Below are positions 45,570-57,600 of a DNA stretch of 64,000 nt, in pieces. This DNA is from Pelobates cultripes (Eukaryota > Chordata > Amphibia > Anura > Pelobatidae). The notes under the pieces were generated by a model that did not search any database, was not told the DNA's origin, and saw only the letters and a program-made list of their open reading frames with translations. A program made the translations under genes and the position numbers. Position 1 is the first letter of the stretch, and each line of letters starts with the position of its first letter. Location of the stretch: the NCBI GenBank assembly GCA_933207985.1, contig OW240912.1:79132708-79196707 (forward strand), written 5' to 3'.

Positions 45570-45800
45570 TCCTCGACTACAAATAAGAAGGCGGAGCCTG
45601 AAGTTGTGGGAGGGGTTACCTGGCTATTTAAACCCAGGCCCCCTACACCACAGGGCTGATGCCACCGGGTTCATCCCTCCCACCGCTTCCTTATACCATA
45701 TTACTATTACCTGATGGGCCCTTTTTTATTACAGACCTACCCGATACGTCGGTTTCGGCCCACCACAACCGACCTGCTCATGTATCTGACTTGTCAGAAA
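45570..45800. other. Unassigned promoter/LTR-like segment interrupted by Tc1
   Basis: 'GGCGGAGCCTGAAG', 'GTGGGAGGGGTTACC' and 'GGCTATTTAAACCC' form a GC-rich block with a TATTTAA-like box, which looks like a promoter or retroelement LTR piece. The Tc1 element starts at the TA at 45801, and the segment does not clearly resume after the Tc1, so the right side is lost. I cannot identify the family. Confidence 0.3.
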
Positions 45801-45802
45801 TA

Positions 45803-47306
45803 CAGTTGCAAGAAAAAGTATGTGAACCCTTTGGAATGATATGGATTTCTGCACAAATTGGTCATAAAATGTGATCTGATCATAATCTAAGTCACAACAA
45901 TAGGCAATCACAGTCTGCTTAAACTAATAACACACAAAGAATGAAATGTTGCCATGTTTTTATTGAACACACCATGTAAACATTCACAGTGCAGGTGGAA
46001 AAAGTATGTGAACCCTTGGATTTAATAACTGGTTGAACCTCCTTTGGCAGCAATAACTTCAACCAAACGTTTCCTGTAGTTGCAGATCAGACGTGCACAA
46101 CGGTCAGGAGTAATTCTTGACCATTCCTCTTTACAGAACTGTTTCAGTTCAGCAATATTCTTGGGATGTCTGGTGTGAATCACTTTCTTGAGGTCATGCC
46201 ACAGCATCTCAATCGGGTTGAGGTCAGGACTCTGATTGGGCCACTTCAGAAGGCGTATTTTCTTCTGTTTAAGCCATTCTGTTGTTGATTTACTTCTATG
46301 CTTTGGGTCATTGTCCTGTTGCAACACCCATCTTCTATTGAGCTTCAGCTGGTAGACAGATGGCCTTAAGTTCTCCTGCAAAATGTCTTGATAAACTTGG
46401 GAATTAATTTTTCCTTCGATGATAGCAATCCGTCCAGGCCCTGATGCAGCAAAGCAGCCCCAAACCATGATGCCCCCACCACCATACTTCACAGTTGGGA
46501 TGAGGTTTTGATGTTGGTGTGCTGTGCCTTTTTTTCGCCACACATAGTGTTGTGTGTTTCTTCCAAACAACTCAACTTTGGTTTCATCTGTCCACAGAAT
46601 ATTTTGCCAGTACTGCTGTGGAACATCCAGGTGCTCTTGTGCAAACTGTAAACGTGCAGCAATGTTTTGTTTGGACAGCAGTGGCTTCCTCTGTGGTATC
46701 CTCCCATGAAATCCATTCTTGTTTAGTGTTTTACGTATTGTAGATTCGCTAACAGGGATGTTAGCATTTGCCAGTGACTTTTGTAAGTCTTTAGCTGACA
46801 CTCTAGGATTCTTCTTCACCTCATTGAGCAGTCTGCGCTGTGCTCTTGCAGTCATCTTTACAGGACGGCCACTCCTAGGGAGAGTAGCAGCAGTGCTGAA
46901 CTTTCTCCATTAATAGACAATTTGTCTTACCGTGGACTGATGAACAGCAGGGCTTTTGGAGATACTTTTATAACCCTTTCCAGCTTTATGCAAGTCAACA
47001 ATTCTTAATCGTAGGTCTTCTGAGAGCTCTCTTGTGCGAGGCATCATTCACATCAGGCAATGCTTCTTGTGAAAAGCAAACCCAGAACTGGTGAGTGTTT
47101 TTTACAGGGCAGGGCAGCTGTAACCAACACCTCCAATCTCATCTCATTGATTGGACTCCAGTTGGCTGACATCTCACTCCAATTAGCTCTTGGAGATGTC
47201 ATTAGTCTAGGGGTTCACATACTTTTTCCACCTGCACTGTGAATGTTTACATGGTGTGTTCAATAAAAACATGGGACATTTCATTCTTTGTGTGTTATTA
47301 GTTTAA
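45803..47306 (-). mobile_element. Tc1-like element with IR/DR structure, one end truncated
   Basis: It starts after TA (45801-45802) with CAGTTGCAAGAAAAAGTATG + TGAACCC. The outer repeat (45803-45831) and inner repeat (45992-46016, CAGGTGGAAAAAGTATGTGA) are about 190 bp apart, as in IR/DR-type Tc1 elements. On the other side the inner repeat (47210-47233) is present and identity to the left arm continues to TTATTAGTTTAA at 47306. The final ~115 bp with the outer repeat and TA are missing. It encodes the transposase at 46022-47047. Confidence 0.9.
46022..47047 (-). pseudogene. Tc1-like transposase, one nonsense codon
   Basis: The frame from ATG at 47047 to the stop at 46022 spans 341 codons, normal for Tc1 transposases (about 340). 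The N-terminal paired-like DNA-binding region begins [20 protein letters not shown]. The GRP linker (RSGRPVK) is present. The catalytic triad is intact: D in WTDETK, D in LQQDNDPKH and E in DLNPIEMLW, with exactly 34 residues between the second D and the E. The only break seen is a TAA at codon 46 (46910-46912), where relatives have a sense codon before W. The remaining open frame (277 codons from an internal Met) lacks the DNA-binding domain. The element probably moved recently relative to the other fossils here. Confidence 0.92.
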
Positions 47307-48185
47307 ACTAACTAAGAGTTAGAAATATGTCCAAATCAGCAGATTTGGAGATTTTATCTACCTTGGCAATTCGAGGCAAATTTCCACTTCTCAACTCACT
47401 ACTCATTGCACATTGCATGTTTTACTTTAAAAAAAAAAAAAAAAAAAAAGTAATTTGAGACCATTCATTGTTTTCATTACTGACAGTCTTGCAGGAGTAA
47501 TAAATAATTTAAAAGAGAATATGCACATCTTTTGCAGGTATGCGTTTATTTCTTGGATATAAAGAAAGTTACTCATGGGATTCACACTTAACCAAAGACA
47601 GACTAAAAGTTTTTTTTTTTTTAAGTATTTGACCCTGGAAAGGTTAATATATCTCTAAAAGACATTGTCAAGAGGTAATGGATGCCTGGATACAGGACTT
47701 CGAGTTATAATGATTTGTATATAATGACAAATATTTTTCTAATCATCTCCATCTGCTTAGAAGCTATTGCACTGACAAATTAGCAGCTATATTTATTTAG
47801 TTCTCCTGCGACATATGAGGAATCAATATTTCACATTACTAATGTACTTTAAATGATCCATTAGTAATTGTGGTTTTTCAGAGGTTTTATGTCATTACTT
47901 TTTGTTAAGGACAGGCCACCAGGGTTTACTATCATAAATGTGTATAGAAGTCCTACATCTGAAGACCACATGTGAATCTCAGCTGTAGGTGGTAAGAAAT
48001 AGCAGCTGTTACCTTTTCTGTGTAGGTAACAATTCCTTATTGGGTTAAGCAACTACAGCTGCTCTAGTGTACATAGCTGACCAATGGGGCTTTTAGCAAA
48101 AATAACATTCTAAAGAATTTTGGTGACATAATATATATTATTAAATATTTTAAAACATCTTCTCTGTGACTATACCGCAGACAAA
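47307..48185. other. AT-rich non-coding with a poly-A run
   Basis: A 21-base A-run lies at 47429-47449 with no clear SINE or LINE body upstream. A T-run at about 47611-47622. Nothing coding. Confidence 0.45.
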
Positions 48186-48328
48186 TTAAAAGAACACTAT
48201 AGGGTCAGGAACACAAACATGTATTTCTGACCGTATAGTGTTAAAACCACCATCTAGCCCCCCTATTCTATTAACCAGAACAAATACAATAAGCTGTAGT
48301 TACTCTGGTGACTATAGTTTCCCTTTAA
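48186..48328 (+). mobile_element. TTAA-A MITE, 143-bp internal-deletion derivative
   Basis: Left end TTAAAAGAACACTATAGGGT through CCACCATCTAGCCCCCCT matches the first ~80 bp of 37310-37910. It then jumps to CCAGAACAAATACAATAAGC and the right end TTCCCTTTAA. Both TTAA termini are present. About 460 bp of interior is missing. Confidence 0.8.
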
Positions 48329-48399
48329 GGATTCCTTTTGCATTTTAAGTGCAATAATGATAGAGGACCAATCCAGTGAAAGCAGTTCTGCTGCCCCCC

Positions 48400-48790
48400 A
48401 CACCCCAATTCATGAAGATAAAATCTTTATGAGATGCTCAAAAATACAGTGTTGGATTTTTACTGAAATTTCAATCCAGTCAAAAGATAGCATGAGACAG
48501 TAAGGACTACTTTGTCTTACGTATTTTTCCTATGCTAAACAAAGCTTGACAAAAGGCGGTACTACCTTTTGTCCTTTTGTGAAGCCTTGTCAAGCCCTCA
48601 CAAGTCCTCAGGTTCAGGGAAAAATATGGTTTCTATGGAGGATCTAGCGGTGTTAGAATTTCGCGCATGTGCAAGAGGACAGCTCTGATGTCGGTTCCTG
48701 GCAGATGAAGCACCAGGAACTGAAGCGGACCCTGCAGTATAAGATGGTGGTGCCCACAAGTAATTAAAAACCAACTTATAGTAATATAAG
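48400..48790 (+). mobile_element. TTAA-B MITE fragment
   Basis: GTTGGATTTTTACTGAAATT, CCAGTCAAAAGATAG, TATGGAGGATC, GCGCATGTGC, CAGATGAAGC and AAGATGGTGGTGCCCAC follow the order of 20068-20601. The right TTAA end is not seen. Confidence 0.6.
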
Positions 48791-51700
48791 CTGAGCAGTC
48801 ACCATCTGGGGTCTTCGCAAAATATACAAAAACTCCATAAGGTTTCAGAGCCATTTGAAGATTGTGTGTTCTTAGGATGAAAATGGTTAACTGGCTTGTG
48901 CAGATATTGAGGGGCTATGTCCAACAGATATTTTTAAATGTGTCTCCCAAAATTCTCTACAAGTCATCAGTCATAGGTTTGAAGAGCATCATGAGCCATA
49001 GTCCAAAAACATAAAGGGGACAGTTTGATTTCTCTGCGTTATAGTATAGTATATATATATATATATATTACATTTTATTTTTGAATGTTGGTTCCTTTAA
49101 ATATAAACATTGTATTTTACGCAGAACTGTGTCTGTCAAGTAGAGAATGCAGTATTATTTTCCAAAGCCAAATGACAAATGTTTAAACACAGTTTGAATT
49201 CATTTCTTCATCATCATGTGTCCTTTTTTATTGCTGCGTAGTATAAATGCACAACTGAAAAGGGTGATTTATCAATCATTCTCCACTGTGAACTCATGAC
49301 AAAACTCTCTGAAAACATACTGAATATGATTTATCAAAGGAAAGCTCCCGCTGATCCCAATGGAAAACATTCATGGAAGCTTTTCTGCTTGAAAATTGCA
49401 GCTGGGATGCTTTGATGGTATGCCTCCATGTAGGGAATTAATAAACAATGCTCTTAGTGTAGGTATGATAATAAAGCTTTCTAGTAAGCAAGGGTTCTAA
49501 AGCATGTAATCAATGTGAAATCGTTCCAGACTCGTGAATAACGTTTTCTGCTATAGTTACATGTATAGGTATTGAATAGAGGGTTGCTATGACCTGAGAG
49601 CCCAGATTGCAAAATTTAGGCTAAAATAGTTAGAATAATTATAATCTCCATTTCTACCAGCTTGGACATTTTTTTTAGACTGGACTATTTTGGTCTACAT
49701 TTTACAAAAAAAATCTTCTGTCACCTAAACTTGTTTTTAATAGACTCCATAGTTAGCCTCAGGGTACCTTTATAGAACATTGGGATGAAATGAGTTAATA
49801 TCTGATTTGCAAAATGTAGGGGGAAAAAATTGCAAGCTTAGAGGCACCAATCGGGGTTTTCAACCCACTGAAAATTATTGTTTAACAAAGAAACCCTCTG
49901 AGGCATATGACTTAAGAAATTTGTATATTATGTAAAATACTGTTATGGTGGCTTGGAAAACGAAATTGTAATATGTGTTATCCTATTTTGAGAGAGAAAC
50001 ATAACAGCTGCTCAGGATAACAAGCTGTTTAAAAACTAAATGATCACATACCGACCGCGCTCACGTGTATTTGTAAGGTCATAATGTTTGGGAATTTTTG
50101 GGAATGCATATTTCTAAAATGACAGAAGAATATACAACATGCAATATACATTAATACAGCCATCTTTATTTGAGAGGACATTACAGGCTGCTGTTGCACC
50201 CTGCAGTAAACACCAAGTATAAAGTATATTAGTGTATAAAGTGTGCATGACATATTGCAGGTGTGTGAACTATCCATAACAAACTGAAGGTAATAATAGG
50301 AAAAGAAGAATTTTAGAATAATGCCCAGCTCTATTTTGTTCTAGATGCTGTTAAATAAAAAAAAAAAAAAATGTGAGTCATTGTTTATGTGCCCTTAGTG
50401 CTAAAGGCTTCTCTCTTGTGAACTCTGTGCCGTTTGCATCTTTTTTTCATTTGACCTATTTCCCCAAAAGTGACCTTCAATATTTCTTGAAAGCTTTTTT
50501 TCAATCCAAATTAGCTCTGCTTTTTCCATCACTATTGATGTTGCACATTTGACACACGTTTACACTTACGATGGAGATGGAGTATTCCTTAACATCTTTT
50601 TTTGTAAAAGTGTCAGTGTACTTTGTGAACCATTGAGAGACTAATAGGGGAACATAGAATACTGCTACCTTGGCAACATGCAGTAAAATATTTTATTTTA
50701 ATATTAAAAACATTAATTTAACAAACTATTAAATCTGTTTTCTTTTCAAGTTAAAGTTGAATGCTTAACGTTTGAGTGAAAATTTTAAAATGCACGGTCA
50801 GCAAAATTTATCCAAAAATAAATGTGTTAGAAAACGTGCTAGAAATAAAAAACGGAATGTTCCTCGTTTGCAGTAAGTCACTGATCTTCATACAATAACC
50901 AGGAAGGGAGATCCCCATTTACTTTTGAAAAGTCTACTTCTATCTATCAGGCCTCAATTGAATATTGTTGGTTGGATACATTTTTTGAAAAAAAAAATAT
51001 TTAATAATGTTGGCTAAACTTTTAAACTGAGTTTTTCAAAATATTAAAATATCAAAAAATATACAATATAAAAATATATCAATATATATACAAAAAAAAT
51101 CGAAATATTACAAAATATTTTGCATAATATTAAATATTTTAAAGGTTTATCCAAAAATTTTAAATGGAATACAAAACTGTATGTGCGCACTAGATGTTGT
51201 CCTTGTAGTCTGATGAATGCAAACACTGCTATTTCTCAGAAATGCTAACAGTCTATGCCGATAAAAGCATTTCCCAGTGAAAACTGTAAAATCTGTAAAT
51301 AATATTCAGTCTTCATATTCATGCATGGAGACGCATTTCATTGACTGAGTTCACCCATTATGATGGTTATGATGGTGATAAGAGAGTGGCCACCATCGGG
51401 AGACTGAGATTTTTTAAATGTATATTGAGGGGCCTAACCATTTAAACCTCTCCATTCATATTGTAACTGTACAAATACAGAGAGAGTTTCCCTTTAACAT
51501 ACATTTTAACCAAAAATGTCGATAAAGAACAAAAGAACTTGCGTTTTCCATTCCATTGCAATTTCACAGGCACAAAAACAGCTTATTAGGAGATTACTCT
51601 AAATGTTTTCCAGGTGAGTTTATATTGGAACAACTGATCTCAAGGAAAATTGTTTCTTAATAAACATTACAAGAGTAGAGAAAACAACCAGACCTCATTG

Positions 51701-52107
51701 TTTATTGAGAGATAGAACAAGATTTATTAGATGTGACAAGAGTTCTCTTATACACTCAAGTGTTTTTTTTTTTTACAAGTGCAGCTGTTTTTAACACTTA
51801 GTTGGAGGTTAAAGATATCGATATTTTAGCCTGTGTCAATAACGTGTATCTTAATGACATCGACATTAAAATATTTCAAATCAACAATTTCAAATTAACA
51901 ATGGCAAGTTACACCTACTGGTGGTGCAGTCAGCACGGTGCACGGGCGCTTGTTTCCACCGAATTTTAGGGAATACCCAATAAATACATTGTCTCTGTGA
52001 TACTGCTGACCTTTGCAAAGTCAGAGGTCAGTGCTCCCCTTTATTTGTACCCAAACAATACTGCAATGGAAATCTGTGTAACCAGAGGTATAGATATCAT
52101 GCTAATC
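48791..52107. other. AT-rich non-coding stretch
   Basis: (AT)n at about 49044-49069, AT-only patches at 51000-51150, A-run at about 50356-50371. No protein homology or element ends recognised. Confidence 0.45.
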
Positions 52108-52241
52108 TCTATATAGGTAACCTTCTGCACTCCAGATGGTTTGGACTACATCTTCCTTGATACTTTGCCAGCACTGTAGCTGTTAAAAGCATTATGGGAA
52201 ATGTAGTTCAAACATCTAGTGTTGAAGGTTGCCTACCCCTG
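52108..52241. mobile_element. Palindromic hAT MITE, diverged
   Basis: TATAGGTAACCTTCTGCACT ... GAAGGTTGCCTACCCCTG with the interior 'TTTGGACTACATCTTCC' and 'AGCATTATGGGAAATGTAGT'. Same family as 11183-11318; left end degraded and no 8-bp duplication evident. Confidence 0.8.
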
Positions 52242-53230
52242 CTATTACCAGGGATACAATATATCAAACAGAGCAATGTGGTGATCAGTAAGCATGAAGT
52301 TCTCACAGGGTTAAACAAAAGTGCTAGAAAAATAGCAAAACTTTATCCAATAACAAGTTAATATATCAAGTCAGTCGTTTTCAACTCCAACTTCAATTAA
52401 ACACATTGTACATCCTCTCAGAAATCAATATTCGATAGGTGTCTAATCAGTTAAGAACAATGGATGAGAATATGGTACAGTGCCTCAGTCAAACTATCCC
52501 TGCATGCTCTGGTAGATACAGTGCATCACTTAGTATGTTATTGACTGATATATCAAGACAGATTGTGCTCTTTCTTATAACAAACACATGAACAAACCAA
52601 GATCATTTATGAATTGTAAAGAACACATTATTCCAGTCACGGAAAATGAGCATTATATTCTACTAAACAATAAGCCACATAACTGGGATGCTTAAACAGG
52701 AACTATTACAGCTCTGACAATGTTATTTTACACCCAACAAATAAAACTAGCAACTGATTTTTAAATGTTTATTTTTTTATTTTTATTAAATATCCTATTA
52801 ATGTATTTCTTTTCAATGTCACAACTGCTTGTCAACTTCTGTGTGCTCCAAAGGAAACTGCCTGAGATTAAACCATTAAAGTTAAACTGTAGACATAGGA
52901 CTGGCCATGCTAATTTGCATAATTAATTATACATGAGTGACATCACAGGGCACAGCATCACCTGATGTTACATACTGTCTCGCTAATAAACTACTTATAA
53001 TGTGTGTACTTTGACTGACTGTGCATGTACCATTGTGTGTGTATAGTTTCCGAAAGATGATGTGTATAGCAGTGTGTAATTGTCTAAATGTTTCTGTAAC
53101 AGTGACTGCATAGTGTTGTCTGAGTGTGTGTGTCATTGTGTATATAATAGTATGTGCATACTGTGTCTGAGTGTATGTCTTAGTTTCTTTATACTGTGAG
53201 TGGGTGTGGAGCAGTGTGTCTCTACTATGT
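52242..53230. other. Non-coding, degenerate GT-rich toward the end
   Basis: AT-rich, then a degenerate TGTGTGT-rich patch from about 52990 to 53230. The frame at 52927-53136 is compositional. Confidence 0.4.
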
Positions 53231-54010
53231 CTGTGTTAATGTATGTACATAGCAATGTGTGTGGATATTCTGGCTCTATTTCTCCAACCACTCTCCCAGA
53301 GTTTCATCAGAGAAAAATTCTGGCCTGCGTATTGCTGGTAATTTTGCAATAACGGCACTGCCCAGACAGCCTCAAATACTGGCTGTGCTGGCAAAATATC
53401 TTCAAAGTGGTTATAGTGTCTGGAGTCTCCTGGCACTGTCCATATTACACCATTTTCAATATTCTAATACTGAAGTCCTCAGCAACCCATCCCTTCTTTT
53501 CGGGAAGCATTAGCAGGCTATAAAGACAGTAGGAGAAACACACTGTACAATAGCGGAAGTTAGAAAAAGACCCTCTCTCTTTCAGGAAAATGTGTAGAGA
53601 GGATGCAGGGCCGCCATCCGGGTATGAAAGCCCAAATTCTGTAAAGTCTATGCATGCCCAAACACTTTAGTGGACACTTCATCAGTAACAGGGGCCTCGG
53701 TTACATAGTTTAAATATTTGAAAATGTTTCCCCCATCCTGGTTTGGGATGTAATGCAGCCTAGCGGCTGGCAGAGCAGCATCTGTAGCTGATAGTGATAG
53801 GGATGAGGCGGTGTTTGTTATGTCTGCTCTCATCAATGAAGTTTCAGCACGTGCTGTCTGTAAGCTAGAAAGGTGGAGATACGGCATTACATGTTCACAC
53901 TCTCTCCATATCACAGACTGCCAATGAAACTTCATTATGAGACTTGGCAGAGCAGCCAGACCTCGTCAGCAGCTGCAATAGCCCTCGACTGCGCTATATC
54001 ACTGTCAGGT
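53231..54010 (-). other. Unidentified balanced-composition segment
   Basis: Both strands have longer open frames here than in the surroundings (minus 53236-53436 and 53648-53935; plus 53259-53513), and base composition is more even. The minus-strand frames do not show a domain I recognise. It could be a fragment of a larger dispersed repeat or an old pseudogene. Confidence 0.3.
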
Positions 54011-54291
54011 CAGATGAAATTGAGGGAAGTATGACGAAAGAAAATAGAAATGACAAACTGTGGAGTGGTTAGTGAAAGCACGTGACAAAGATTATAGGGT
54101 GAGGAGGGAGGGAAAGAGACAGAAAAATGGGATGGGATAGGAGAGAGGTAAGGAGGGACAGCAGGAACACAGATGAGGGCCATGGGCAATAAAATGGGAA
54201 GGGAGATGGGGAGAGGGACAACAATTATGGATGTGTGTATGTTCATTTGTTTACATGCCTTTATGTACATAGGGAAGCATTAGGAGGGTAT

Positions 54292-54607
54292 TGTGCATGC
54301 ATGGCAAAACACTGTGCTGCTCCAATCAGCATTTCCTCATAAAGATGCATTGAATCAATGCATCTCTCTGAGGAACATTCAGCACGTCCATGCAGCGTGG
54401 AGATGCTGAACATCAGTGCTACACATTGTACACATTGTACAGCACTGACCCAGGAAGCACCTCTATTAGCCGTCTGAGTGACTCTCATTAGAGGTGTTAC
54501 TAGCAGCAATGTAAACGCTGCCTTTTCTCTGAAAAGGCAGCGTTTACATTGAAGATCTGCAGGGACAATAAGTTGTAGTTGTTCTGGTGACGACAGTGTC
54601 CTTTTAA
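54292..54607 (+). mobile_element. TTAA-A MITE, right half
   Basis: GCATTTCCTCAT, TTGAATCAATGCATCTCT, GGAGATGCTGAAC, CAGGAAGCACCTCTA, GGCAGCGTTTACATT and GTTGTTCTGGTGACGACAGT + GTCCTTTTAA. Includes a short duplication (ACACATTGT twice). The left half is missing. The 209-codon minus frame at 54261-54890 runs across this MITE and is not a gene. Confidence 0.75.
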
Positions 54608-57600
54608 AAATACTTAATTTAAACGGTCCACTTGAAATTTCCCAATTATATTTAGCGTGTAGACTCTCAAGGTTGTGTGCAAAAAAATGGAAAATGGAAA
54701 TGTTAAGAAAAATATTATAAATATTCATACACATGTTTTGTTTGCAGTTTAGACTATTATCATTAGACTCCCTCTGTTTGTGATGTGTTTTTTTTTTGTA
54801 GTTCTTCAAAGAAATAAAGGCAGAAAGGCACTGGGCAGTATTTTTTAGCACCTCACTCTCTTGCGTACAGGAAATAGACAGTGCAAACATTATTTGCAGT
54901 CAGCACGTGGTCCATTAAATTTCAGCATGTAAGAAAATATATTTTAACTTATTTGATATTATGATTTTAAACTGTTAAGAATCATTAATCTTTTTGGCTT
55001 TTGGATATCACACCTCAGACCCTGAATAACACTTGCAATACTAATAATGTTTCAGAGTCTGGAAAATCAAGCAAGTCACTGATGTAATCAGTCTTTGAAG
55101 TTTTACTAAAACAATTATTGTAGTACCAGTGGCCCTGAAACATAGTCCAGAACTAGACGTTCAAAAGTCATAGTGAGGTGGCAGGATTATGAAAATAAAG
55201 AATATAACTTACATGCAAAGATTTTGATTTAAATAGACAATATTTAGGTCTCTAGTCGCGATATAATTTTCCTAAAACACTGGCAGGGTTGTTAGTGAGA
55301 ATTGTCAGAAATTTAAAGTCAAATTCAAAGACAGTTACTATATGAGATTTTACAAAATACTTGCATTTAGTAAAAGCTGATTTTTGAAACTTTTCTCTAT
55401 TTTACCTGGCAAACTGACCTTTAGAGATCAGACTCCAAACTATGACCTACGTTGATCAGGTAGATACTGGTAATACTACTGTGGGGAAGATGATAAAGTG
55501 TGTTCATGGTAAAATATATACATCTGACCATGCCAAACAATTAGAACTTCTCCATTAAAAATATTATCCACTATCTAACTTATGCAACAGTACAACACAA
55601 AAAGACATTTTCCATCATTCTAAGGCTAATACTGAATTAAAGTTTTTTTTTTTAACTGTAGATCCTTGTACACAGGCATGCTTTTTGTTGCGTCTTTGTC
55701 ACCTTCAAACACAACTGATGTTTTCATGATTACACTGCAATTTAAAATTATAGACCTCATCTCACTGCCAGAAGTCACAATAAAATAACTACCTGTCAAA
55801 TTATCCAGTTCAACAACTGCATGAGAAATGATGGCTCTCTTTGTTCTCCTACACTGGACATATGAAGTATTATTAAACTTCCAGGCCCGAGGATACACGG
55901 TAAAGTTATATTTAGAGGGTCTAAGCAGGTTACGTTCATGCGTCTATATTAGAAAAAGAGATATTTCCTCTGTGTTGTTTCCTAATAGCATTTCATGCAA
56001 CAAAGGCCTGGTAAGTAGTAAATAGCACCATATCCTCTCCCTCTTCCCATCACAGGATATTTTGTTCTTTGCAAAGAGTTTCTCTTTCAATATCTCTCTA
56101 TAAATTTCTTTCCTTACACTTTACTTTTTAAACTCTGAATCTCTGTTTTGTTTCAGGTCAAGATTTCTCTGCAAACACAGAAACACACTACATACACACA
56201 CACAGGCACACAGTATACAGACACATGCACACACACACACCACATAAACATGGACACATATACAACAAACAAAAATAATAAACAATTTGCAAATCTTTGG
56301 AAATGCTTGTTCAAACTACTGAAATAGCCACTCATATAATAGATTTTAACCAATGACTAAAAGTAAATAATTATATGTTGACCAAATTCACTGTTTGGTA
56401 TTAACAACTACACCTGGGCAAATATACCTTAGGGTCCAATCATTAATCAATCAGTCATGGTGGTTGGAGAATTGGTGGCAAAATTAAGGACAAAATAGCA
56501 GTGTTGAGGAAAGTGCCTAAACTTTTATATGTCCCAGTTATTTTTATCTAAATTTTGTAGACATGACGTTTCCTTTTTGATGACGAAAAATAACTCATAA
56601 GTAGTCATAAAAGCATCTAGAAGTCAGAGTTTTCACAATCATATTACATTTAGGGAGATGATCAATGTCCAACCTTGTTAACCCTTATCAGAATTAGAAA
56701 TCACAACTCATGGACAAATTCACAAGCAGGAAATTGGAGATAAAAGAAGAATAGTTACATTTAGAAAAAATGTGTTCGAACTGAATATAAAGCAGTATTT
56801 TTTGGTAGTAATTCTATTTTCAAATATCATCTCTTCATCACGGTTACAGTAAAGAATAGCTCTTACATAGGTCATGAGTTACCCTTTAGTCTTTACATAG
56901 ATAAGTGTGTCAACTAAAAAAAAAACTTTAGTGAACTAATAACGGACTTGCAGCAATAAGGCTAGCAAGCTATGATTTTAGACGTGTTCGTGATTTCTCT
57001 ACAATTTGGTGTTTAGTGAATAAACCCTAATGTTTTGAGATACATATAATACAAAGTCTATGTGCAAAGCTAGTGCAAACTAAAAAAAAAAAAAAATAGG
57101 TTCAGAATTTGATACACTTGGAAATTGTGTTTTTGTTTAACATTTTTATATATTCTTATAATTAACATTGGCATAGCTGACTCTTTAGAATTATATGCAA
57201 TTATGCAAATATATTAAACTATTTTTTTTTCATCTTATACCATATTTCATGCTGCTTACAACACCTGTAATAATTACTCACTTACATCTAATTTCAAATA
57301 CAAAAATGTGTTCATATCTCCTTTACGTGTGTGTGTGTGTGTATGTATTTTTTGTAATTGTTTTTCTTATATAGCATCCATATCCATACCATATTATATC
57401 CAATATTCCATGTTAAATACAACAAAATATAGACTACCCCTCTAAAACGCAATATTATACCAAATGGACCTATCAATGCATGTACCATATGATATTTATA
57501 TAACATATTTCTCCCAATATGAGACATAAGACACTTTTGTATAAGTGAAAGTGCAATTTTGTAGAATCAAGGAATAATACACAATGAGCGATTTACAGTA

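Noticed and set aside
46022..46855. Active host gene of 277 codons
   Set aside because: It is the C-terminal part of a Tc1 transposase; the DNA-binding region lies upstream in the same frame behind a stop codon.
47429..47449. 21-base poly-A as the tail of a SINE or processed pseudogene
   Set aside because: No recognisable retrocopy body or target-site duplication on either side.
54261..54890. 209-codon minus-strand frame
   Set aside because: It runs through the TTAA-A MITE fragment and AT-rich flank with no domain, and is not shared with other MITE copies as a protein.
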